Positions 35,038 through 41,623 of a stretch of 64,000 bases of DNA are shown piece after piece. The translations under genes were made by a program, and so were the position numbers. Position 1 is the first letter of the stretch; each line of letters starts with the position of its first letter. Under the pieces are notes generated by a model that ran no database searches, was not told the origin of the DNA, and worked only from the letters and a program-made list of their open reading frames with translations. The stretch is taken from positions 10,917 to 74,916 of the forward strand of contig SFRL01000011.1 in assembly GCA_004562765.1 (NCBI GenBank), in the 5' to 3' direction. Source of the DNA: a bacterium. Lineage in GTDB: Bacteria > Bacillota > Clostridia > Lachnospirales > Lachnospiraceae.

Positions 35038-35820
35038 TTACTTTCCGATGCAGATCAGATCAGCGATATCGTACTTCTCAGCAAGCTCTGCGATGATTCC
35101 GTCCTCTGCCAGCTTGGTCAGGTCGGCATCCACGATGTCACAAAGCTCCGTATTGCCCTTCTTAAAACCAACTGCATATTTCTCGGAATTTAATACCTCA
35201 GGTAAGATGGTGTATCCCTCACCACGGGTCTTGATCTGGTAGTTTGCCACACCGACATCCATTGCCACTGCATCTACGGAACCGGCCTGAAGCTCAACGA
35301 ATGCACTGTTGTAATCTGCGAACTCCTGCAGACCTGCAAATGTGCCTGCCAGATCAGCCTGATCCTCCTGAAGCAGTGTCAGAGCCGCACTTGCCGCCTG
35401 TACACCAACAGTCTTTCCAGCCAGATCAGCCAGTGTACTGATACCGGAAGCTTCCGCAACAACGATCACCTGACTGTTGTCCACATACGGCTGTGACCAG
35501 GTATAGTCATCCTCTCTGCCGTCCACGGTAAAGCCGTTCCAGATACAGTCGATAGCACCGCTCTCTAACTCCATATCCTTGGAATTCCAGTCGATCGGCT
35601 TCTTCTCAAGCGTCCAGCCCTCCATCTCACAGACCTTCTCTGCCAGTTCCAGATCAAATCCGGTATACTCGCCATTGTCATCCATGTATCCGTAAGGCGG
35701 ATACTCTGCATCAAAACCTACTGTAAACGTCTTGTCTCCACCCTTGGAACCGCAACCGGTCAGCACACCTGCTGCCATAGCCGTCACAAGGATCGCTGCC
35801 ATTATTTTCTTCTTTTTCAT
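35038..35820 (-). CDS. Amino acid ABC transporter substrate-binding lipoprotein
   Basis: This protein has 260 residues from the ATG at 35820 (GGAGGAAAACAAT before it). It has a lipoprotein signal with lipobox VLTGCGS, so Cys24 is the lipidated residue. The bilobal type II fold is evident from FTVGFDAEYPPYGYMDDNGEYTGFDLELAEKV, AIDCIWNGFT and TLADLAGKTVGVQA. It delivers a polar amino acid to the permease. The charge pattern of the pocket does not let me name the substrate. It is the promoter-proximal gene of a three-gene importer operon. Confidence 0.94.
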   Translation of the reverse strand: MKKKKIMAAILVTAMAAGVLTGCGSKGGDKTFTVGFDAEYPPYGYMDDNGEYTGFDLELAEKVCEMEGWTLEKKPIDWNSKDMELESGAIDCIWNGFTVDGREDDYTWSQPYVDNSQVIVVAEASGISTLADLAGKTVGVQAASAALTLLQEDQADLAGTFAGLQEFADYNSAFVELQAGSVDAVAMDVGVANYQIKTRGEGYTILPEVLNSEKYAVGFKKGNTELCDIVDADLTKLAEDGIIAELAEKYDIADLICIGK

Positions 35821-35868
35821 ATTGTTTTCCTCCTGCAACTATGTGTTGTAACACTTTACCTCGGTGAC

Positions 35869-35898
35869 ATGCTATCACAGTCATTTGCCGGTTGTCAA
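35869..35898 (-). promoter_or_regulatory. Sigma-A promoter of the amino acid importer operon
   Basis: On the minus strand a perfect TTGACA (35898-35893), an 18-base spacer and TAGCAT (35874-35869). Confidence 0.6.
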
Positions 35899-35916
35899 TG
35901 AAAACCACAGAATTTG

Positions 35917-36579
35917 TTATGTATTTAAGCCTGCCTCACCTTCTGACTGATTGCGCTCTCTGATGTCTGCCAGTTTATTTTGGACATACTTTGTCCAGGC
36001 CTCATCCGGCTGCAAGATATGCGCGCCGTACTTGAATAAGCCGTTGGGCAGTTCTATGCCCCGCAAAATATCCGCGCGCAACACGACCCGCAGCTGCTGA
36101 AGTCTGTCCTCGTAAATGATCGTGACCGGTCTCCAGTCGCGCTCCGAGATGCTCTTTGCACACACGAAGCCGATGCCGTTCTCGCTGTAGTTGCGGACAA
36201 CGATCTCCCGCTCCCGGTCATCCGAGAGTGTGCGTAAAGTAGCGTTCATCTCTGTGCGGATGCGCGGTTCCCCGCGGCGATTCACACGCACGCTGTCACG
36301 CTTTGTCGTCAGAACATGACACAATTTCCCCTGATAGGTATCCTTGCGGATCCGGCAGCCACTCCAGCCGAACGCCTGACGATCTGAATTGACATAAAAA
36401 ACGAGGATCTGGATGTTCGGACTCGAAAAATCTATGAGCTGGCCGTCATGCTTGATGGGTGTCAGGAATAACCCGTCGTCCCGTGTCGCCACGACGACTG
36501 CCAGACACTCAAACTTCTTTTCGCCCTTCATCACGCGGATCTGGATTGTCGCGTTTGCCGGTATTTCCCCTACTTTCAT
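35917..36579 (-). CDS. PilZ domain c-di-GMP receptor (YcgR-like)
   Basis: This protein has 220 residues from the ATG at 36579. The N-terminal YcgR-like beta domain (about 1-90) is followed by PilZ with the ligand motifs RVNRRGEPRIR (RxxxR with flanking Arg) and NYSENGIGF (D/NxSxxG). Binding of c-di-GMP usually turns such proteins into flagellar brakes or exopolysaccharide activators. Its ATG overlaps the stop codon of the diguanylate cyclase gene by one base (TGATG), so receptor and synthase are made together. The ribosome site GGAGG lies inside the cyclase gene. Confidence 0.92.
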   Translation of the reverse strand: MKVGEIPANATIQIRVMKGEKKFECLAVVVATRDDGLFLTPIKHDGQLIDFSSPNIQILVFYVNSDRQAFGWSGCRIRKDTYQGKLCHVLTTKRDSVRVNRRGEPRIRTEMNATLRTLSDDREREIVVRNYSENGIGFVCAKSISERDWRPVTIIYEDRLQQLRVVLRADILRGIELPNGLFKYGAHILQPDEAWTKYVQNKLADIRERNQSEGEAGLNT

Positions 36580-37640
36580 CAGATGTTCCTCCATTCATCA
36601 TGCGTAAAGACCAGGCAGTCTTTCCCATGACCCTTTCCGTAATACATTCGGCTGTCAGCCAATACGACCAGCCCGTCAAGTGTCTCATCCTCACCGGCTG
36701 CCGCCGCACCGATTGTAACTGTAAAGCCGATCTCTGTCTCATCCACCGTCACACGCAATTCTCCGATGCGTCGTCGAATATCCTCCATCTGCCGGATCTT
36801 TTCCTCCCGGTCGATCTCCGCATCACAGTAGACGACAACAAACTCTTCTCCGCCCCAGCGTACAGGCAGAAATTTTTTCATTTTATATTTACACTCCGTG
36901 AGCAGTTCGCCGATCAGCTCCAGCACCCGATCCCCGGTATCATGCCCGTAAGTGTCATTGATGTATTTAAAATTGTCTACATCGATCATGAAAACGCAGT
37001 AGTCTTCCAGCTTCTGGATCTGCTCGCGCTGTTTGTACAGCACCCGACGGTTGACCAGTCCTGTCAGCGAGTCATAACTCGCATCGTGGATCAGACCGCG
37101 CTCAAAACCAAGCACGATGTGCGTGTATAGCAGATGATACAGGCACACTGCCAGGATCGTCACGGTCCCGTTGATAATACCGAAAAGCTTTGTACCCTCC
37201 GGGGATCTGAACAGATACAGCGGTGCATGTGTATTTGACCAGATGGCCAGCAGCAGATAAGAAACCACCACTGAAGCCGCCATTGCAAATGAACGAAGCC
37301 GCAGCTTGCTGTTATCCTCGATGTAATCCCCCAGGAGAACGATCGGCAGAATTCCAAAGGCATATTCCTGAAACCCGCATTCCCAACCCATACAGATCAC
37401 GGAAATGATCATGTGAAACAGCAGCTCCACATACATCATCTGGATCACACCACGCGTCCGGTGCTTTCTGAGCGCGAGCAGCGTATAGATATAGACCAAA
37501 ACGCTGAACACGTTAAAGCAGGTCATGATCCATATTTCCTCATATCCGAACACAGCGAGCAGTACCGCGTGCCAGAACAGGAATAGCATATTGATCATAA
37601 ATGTCAATTTTAATACATGTGGTTTCAGATAATCCTTCAT
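36579..37640 (-). CDS. Membrane-bound diguanylate cyclase (GGDEF)
   Basis: This protein has 353 residues from the ATG at 37640 (GGAG before it; the frame is open 23 codons upstream). Six hydrophobic segments fill residues 10-180, and a GGDEF domain follows with the active-site loop as WGGEEFVVVYCD. The preceding DVDNFKYINDTYGHDTGDRVL is the family substrate helix. The position of the inhibitory I-site reads KKFLP instead of RxxD, so product inhibition is probably missing. No EAL domain is attached. It makes c-di-GMP for the PilZ protein encoded next to it; an HD-GYP hydrolase lies at 45003-46463. Confidence 0.93.
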   Translation of the reverse strand: MKDYLKPHVLKLTFMINMLFLFWHAVLLAVFGYEEIWIMTCFNVFSVLVYIYTLLALRKHRTRGVIQMMYVELLFHMIISVICMGWECGFQEYAFGILPIVLLGDYIEDNSKLRLRSFAMAASVVVSYLLLAIWSNTHAPLYLFRSPEGTKLFGIINGTVTILAVCLYHLLYTHIVLGFERGLIHDASYDSLTGLVNRRVLYKQREQIQKLEDYCVFMIDVDNFKYINDTYGHDTGDRVLELIGELLTECKYKMKKFLPVRWGGEEFVVVYCDAEIDREEKIRQMEDIRRRIGELRVTVDETEIGFTVTIGAAAAGEDETLDGLVVLADSRMYYGKGHGKDCLVFTHDEWRNI

Positions 37641-37716
37641 AGATTCTCCTTCCGGGTCTTGATCTGAAGCTGCTCCGTGCCTTCCATATTCTGTCATTCC
37701 CTGCAGCATACGTTCC

Positions 37717-38730
37717 TTACAATTCTAATTCTATCAGTTCTTCCGTAAAAATATCACCGATATATAGTTTCCCGCCCTGTATCATCAGACCGCAAGGCTC
37801 TGCCGGCTCACGGCCGTCACCCATGGAAAACGCCGAAATGAGCGTCGTCACCTTGCCGTTGGACAGCTTTTTCACGCAGGCGTTTCCGGTGTCGGAAATA
37901 TACATTTCATTCTTATATAATATGATATCCTGCGGATTGGACAAGCGGGCCTTTAATGCACTGCCGTTCTTATCCCCCTCGATACCCTTCGCGCTGCCTG
38001 CCACGGTCGTCACTTTGCCTTTCTCGATCCTGCAGATCCTGTGGTTGCCGGAATCCGCTACATACAACGCTCCTTTATAGTAATACAGTCCCGTCGGTTC
38101 ATAAAACTTTGCGGTTTTCAATGTACCGTCTGAACAACCTTTTTTGCTTCCCGCATAGGTCGTCACTTTACCGTTTTTATCAATCTTCCGGATCACATGA
38201 TTTCCGGTATCCGCGATGTAGACCTCGCCGTTGCTGCCCACTGCCATTCCTGTGGGGCGGTTAAACTGTGCCTTTTTACCCGTGGCATTTTTGTATCCGG
38301 ACTTTCCGGTGCCAGCAACTGTGGTCACGCGGGCATCCAGACACAGACGCAAGACGTGATTTTCGCTGTCAGAAACGAGCCATCCATCCTTGTAGGGGAC
38401 AACATCCCACGGCGCGTTGAAAAGCGCTTTTTTCGCAGATCCGTTTTTGTATCCGCCAAGTCCTTCCGTTCCGGCTAACACACGGTATTCACCGTTTTTA
38501 TTTCGCACCCGAACGACCTGGTGCGTACGGTCTGCGATGACCAGACTGCCACTCTTCGTCTTTGAGATCCCGGACGGTGCCAGCACAAATCTGGCGGGTT
38601 CGGTTGTCGTATCGGTTTTTGTATCTGTCGTCACCGGTGTCTGCGCCGTTGTCTCCGCAGATACCGGCGAAACACTTCCGGCGCACGCAAGAGCCAATGT
38701 CAAAAGTAATGCCAGCCCTCGTTTTTTCAT
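37717..38730 (-). CDS. Secreted NHL-repeat beta-propeller protein
   Basis: This protein has 337 residues from the ATG at 38730 (GAGGAGG before it). A signal peptide (probable cut after SPVSA, about residue 26) and a Thr/Asp-rich linker are followed by five to six NHL blades. Recurring units are VYIADTGNHVIRKIDKNGKVTTYAG, LYVADSGNHRICRIEKGKVTTVAG and MYISDTGNACVKKL. The repeats alternate with FNRPTGMA-like turns. It should be an extracellular scaffold that binds protein or glycan; there is no anchor, catalytic motif or sorting signal. It lies 60 bases downstream of the CHASE2 cyclase gene on the same strand, so the two may be co-expressed. Confidence 0.88.
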   Translation of the reverse strand: MKKRGLALLLTLALACAGSVSPVSAETTAQTPVTTDTKTDTTTEPARFVLAPSGISKTKSGSLVIADRTHQVVRVRNKNGEYRVLAGTEGLGGYKNGSAKKALFNAPWDVVPYKDGWLVSDSENHVLRLCLDARVTTVAGTGKSGYKNATGKKAQFNRPTGMAVGSNGEVYIADTGNHVIRKIDKNGKVTTYAGSKKGCSDGTLKTAKFYEPTGLYYYKGALYVADSGNHRICRIEKGKVTTVAGSAKGIEGDKNGSALKARLSNPQDIILYKNEMYISDTGNACVKKLSNGKVTTLISAFSMGDGREPAEPCGLMIQGGKLYIGDIFTEELIELEL

Positions 38731-38790
38731 CTTCTGTTTCCTCCTCTTTTTCACGTCATGCATTCCTGTATCTTTTCAATCGTTTACGGT

Positions 38791-40629
38791 TTATTTCTCC
38801 AGCAGTTCCTCGGCGCGCAGCACTTCAAAGCCTGCTGCCTTGCCCTTCAGCGGCACGGTATCACCCAGTGATGTGAAGCGCACACGCCCGGCGAGCGCTT
38901 CCGCCACCGCATGGCTGACATAGATGCAGCCGCCCGGGGCATTCGCCTCCAGTCTTGCCGCCGTGTTGACCGTGTCTCCGATGGCCGTGTAGTCCATCCG
39001 GTTCGGCGCTCCGATGTTGCCGACGACTGCAGGTCCGAAATGAACACCCACGCCAAAGCTCACGGTTCTTCCGAATTTTTCTTCCAGTTCCTTTTCCAGT
39101 GCTGCCGAACGCTCGATCATATCAAAGGCTGTTTTCACTGCCTTGTAAATACTGTCCTCCTGCGGTAACGGCGCACCCCAGAACGCCATCGTACAGTCAC
39201 CGACAAATTTGTCCAGTGTACCGCCGTTCTCAAAAATGCAGGTGCTGGTCAGCGTCAGATAGCGGTTCAGGATCTGTACGACCTCCTCCGGCTCCAGCAC
39301 CTCGGACATCGTTGTAAATCCACGGATATCCACAAAGAGCACTGCGATGTCACACAGTTTTCCACCGAGTCCCACCGCGTCGGAGCCTTCTTTTAAGAGT
39401 TCCGCCACGATCTCCGGCGCCACATAGCGCTGGAAGGTCGCCGTCACGCGCCGTTTTTCCAGTGCGGCACGCAGATAGCTGAATGCAATACTGCACACAA
39501 ATAATATCGTCACAGATAGCGGTATATATAAGGGCGATAATACCAGACCGTTCTTATAAGCTGCCATGCAGATGCCGATATAGCCCGCCACCGTGCAGAT
39601 CCATCCGATGACCGCCGTGCTCAGCTTGCGATTGGCAAAGAGCAGCGCCCACAGAAGTGTCACCACGAACACAGCGAGTGCCTGCGGCGCGCGTCCCACC
39701 TCGCGCTTTGTCTGCCCGTGGATCAGCGCGTCGATCATATTTGCCTGATATTCAATACCGTACATTTTTCCGGCATGGTCGATCGCTGTCGCAAAATCGT
39801 CCTGCATGCCTGCCGCATACGGTCCGATCAGCACGATCTTTCCGGCATACGCCGACGGGTCGATCTCTCCGTTCAGCAGATCGATCACACCGTAACCGTC
39901 GCTGTATGCGCCCGGCTCGCCCTGAAACGGAATATAATAGCGGTGATCACTGTCTGTCACGGGAACCGTCGCTGCCTCCTGTCCGGTCTGCTCACAGTAG
40001 AGCTCATAGATCTGTCTGTGGAAGGAAGGGATTTCCTCCCCGTCTGGCAGATCGATCTGCCAGATTCCATGCCTGAGAACACCGTCGGCATCAAACATGG
40101 AGTTGATATGTCCCTGCCAGGTGGCGTTTTTCAATTCCTCATACGGTTCATCATATGCGATCAGCGCGTAATCATCCATATAAAAACTGCCGTCCGCGTT
40201 CTCGACAAGCTGCGAGCCAAATGTTCCTGCGCATGCCACCACGACCGGACAACTGTTCGCGCATGCTTCCGCGAGATAAGAATCTCCCTCCGGATCATCG
40301 GATTCGCCGACGTAGAGCACGTCCAGCGCGATGACCGCCGGTGCCTGCTCCGGATCCTGATTCAGCATATTGATGACATCGCCCATGAGCGCTCTGCCCC
40401 AGGACGCGAAGGGTCCGAGAGCATCCAAGCTCTTCTGGTCCAGATTGATCAGTACGATCTGTCCGTCCTGCGGCGTTGCCTGCTGATAAAGCGCATCCGC
40501 CACGTATGTATCCTGTGCATACATGATGTTCGATGCACAGATGCCGGCAAAGAGCGCCGCGGCGAGCACACCCGCAAGAAGGGTGCGCCAGATCGTAGAT
40601 CTTTGTGATGTAGGTTGTTGCTTTTTCAT
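38791..40629 (-). CDS. CHASE2-domain class III adenylate/guanylate cyclase
   Basis: This 612-residue protein has an N-terminal membrane segment (about 15-34), a large extracellular CHASE2 domain (about 35-310), three C-terminal membrane segments (about 320-395) and a class III cyclase domain. Catalytic features are the first metal Asp in LFVDIRGFTTMSEV, the substrate Lys in LDKFVGDCTMAFWG with the second metal Asp, and YTAIGDTVNTAARLEANAPG holding the transition-state Asn and Arg. Lys and Thr at the base-recognition sites favour ATP. It should make cAMP in response to an outside signal. Its AAAGGTG ribosome site lies in the last codons of the GNAT gene, 2 bases upstream, so translation is linked to that gene. 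Confidence 0.94.
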   Translation of the reverse strand: MKKQQPTSQRSTIWRTLLAGVLAAALFAGICASNIMYAQDTYVADALYQQATPQDGQIVLINLDQKSLDALGPFASWGRALMGDVINMLNQDPEQAPAVIALDVLYVGESDDPEGDSYLAEACANSCPVVVACAGTFGSQLVENADGSFYMDDYALIAYDEPYEELKNATWQGHINSMFDADGVLRHGIWQIDLPDGEEIPSFHRQIYELYCEQTGQEAATVPVTDSDHRYYIPFQGEPGAYSDGYGVIDLLNGEIDPSAYAGKIVLIGPYAAGMQDDFATAIDHAGKMYGIEYQANMIDALIHGQTKREVGRAPQALAVFVVTLLWALLFANRKLSTAVIGWICTVAGYIGICMAAYKNGLVLSPLYIPLSVTILFVCSIAFSYLRAALEKRRVTATFQRYVAPEIVAELLKEGSDAVGLGGKLCDIAVLFVDIRGFTTMSEVLEPEEVVQILNRYLTLTSTCIFENGGTLDKFVGDCTMAFWGAPLPQEDSIYKAVKTAFDMIERSAALEKELEEKFGRTVSFGVGVHFGPAVVGNIGAPNRMDYTAIGDTVNTAARLEANAPGGCIYVSHAVAEALAGRVRFTSLGDTVPLKGKAAGFEVLRAEELLEK

Positions 40630-40631
40630 GA

Positions 40632-41234
40632 TTATAACACCTTTAATAGTTGAACTAATGTATGTATGCCTTTCGTTCCTGACTGTGTTTCTTTCGTATC
40701 AAAACGTTTAAACCTATTCGCTTCATAAAATTCCAATAATTTTTCTTCATTTTCCGCCTCAAGAAACACGACCATGCCACCAGCCATATACTGCATTTCT
40801 TCGATTTTTTCAATTGCAAGCCCCAACAACTGTTCTCCTGTGATCAGTTCGTTTACATCATTGTTGAAATTTTTCCCCAGCTGAGCTACCAGATATGCCG
40901 ACAACGAATAATTTCCGTTTTCCGGATTCTGCTCACTCACTCTTGCAATCTTCCTCTTAACCGTATTACTAAATGCCTCACCATTAACGGAAATCGGTTT
41001 GATCGTTATTGTAAAATAGCCAATCAAATCCACATAGTCCGACGTAAAAACAGTATATGTAACAGATTGATTTTTCTTTGTGAAATCAATAGCCTGTTCC
41101 TTTAAAAAGCGCTCAACATCAATATTCCTTTTGCAAGAAAAGGTGGACAAAACATGTCTGAGCCAATGTTCTCCACCTTCACCTCGTGATAAAAAATCCC
41201 GAATATTTTGTACTACAAGTTCTTTATTCTCCAT
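40632..41234 (-). CDS. GNAT-like acetyltransferase, probable partner of the upstream small protein
   Basis: This 200-residue protein shows a GNAT-like layout: the beta strand region YLVAQLGKNFN, the helix LGLAIEKIEEMQY, then GGMVVFLEAENEEKLLEFYEANRFKRF, where a neighbour-dependent N-acyltransferase usually has its last helix and strand. A clear R/Q-x-x-G-x-G/A acetyl-CoA loop is not visible, so catalytic activity is uncertain. It overlaps the 66-residue upstream gene by 11 bases. The small-protein/GNAT arrangement resembles type II toxin-antitoxin pairs, but the next gene, a cyclase, follows after only 2 bases. AT-rich codon use suggests acquisition. Confidence 0.7.
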   Translation of the reverse strand: MENKELVVQNIRDFLSRGEGGEHWLRHVLSTFSCKRNIDVERFLKEQAIDFTKKNQSVTYTVFTSDYVDLIGYFTITIKPISVNGEAFSNTVKRKIARVSEQNPENGNYSLSAYLVAQLGKNFNNDVNELITGEQLLGLAIEKIEEMQYMAGGMVVFLEAENEEKLLEFYEANRFKRFDTKETQSGTKGIHTLVQLLKVL

Positions 41235-41424
41235 GTGCCTTTTTCCACTTCTCCATCAATTTACCTATTTCATCAGGATCTTTAAGTTCCCTATATTTGA
41301 TTGAAGTGGTATTTTTCGGTCTTGTCAAAGACTCCTGATATGATTCTTCAATCGCATCTGCAAACATTTCGACCTGTTTTTCACCCGAAACAACAAAGTT
41401 TTTCGTAATACTTGAAGTTGCCAT
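41224..41424 (-). CDS. Small antitoxin-like protein
   Basis: This protein has 66 residues from the ATG at 41424, which follows AGAAGGAGG. The N-terminal part (SSITKNFVVSGEKQVEMFADAIEESY) could form a strand and helix as in ribbon-helix-helix antitoxins. The tail (DPDEIGKLMEKWKKAHGE) is charged and helical and could wrap a partner. It precedes and overlaps the GNAT-like gene and has a strong promoter (41484-41512). The order small gene first, then GNAT, fits an antitoxin-toxin pair; the assignment is inference. DNA binding could be autoregulatory. Confidence 0.65.
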   Translation of the reverse strand: MATSSITKNFVVSGEKQVEMFADAIEESYQESLTRPKNTTSIKYRELKDPDEIGKLMEKWKKAHGE

Positions 41425-41483
41425 ATCCAACACCTCCTTCTAAATAATATGCTCCATTCAGAATCGCACTATTCTTTGCTTTT

Positions 41484-41512
41484 ATTATATGGGCTGCAAC
41501 CGTTTTTTTCAA
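41484..41512 (-). promoter_or_regulatory. Strong sigma-A promoter of the GNAT/cyclase operon
   Basis: On the minus strand TTGAAA (41512-41507), a 17-base spacer and a perfect TATAAT (41489-41484), 60 bases before the small gene. It probably drives the small gene, GNAT, CHASE2 cyclase and NHL genes. Confidence 0.78.
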
Positions 41513-41540
41513 CTTTTAATTCATCTGCGTAATGCAGGCA

Positions 41541-41619
41541 GGAAATGCCACCCTTGCACTCGATCCGAGTGCGAGGATGATTTTATACTCTTATTATGTA
41601 CTACCTAATAACTAGTCAC
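41541..41619 (-). pseudogene. Truncated second copy of the type I toxin-antitoxin locus
   Basis: Plus-strand bases 41541-41619 resemble 44726-44806 of the intact locus in the same order. Shared are AAATGCCACCCT with CTCG following, an AGT-C-AGG-TG-TTTT tail, then TTATGTACT. The last toxin codons correspond too: intact ATC AGT CAA TAA, here ACT AGT TAT TAG. The terminator hairpin survives in altered form at 41552-41576 (CCTTGCACTCG with CGAGTGCGAGG). The remaining toxin coding region is missing; the FecR gene ends 5 bases away. The hairpin may still terminate the FecR transcript. Confidence 0.65.
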
Positions 41620-41623
41620 AGAT

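Noticed and set aside
35821..37716. c-di-GMP riboswitch near the GGDEF and PilZ genes
   Set aside because: The leaders are short and no GEMM-type conserved loops were seen.
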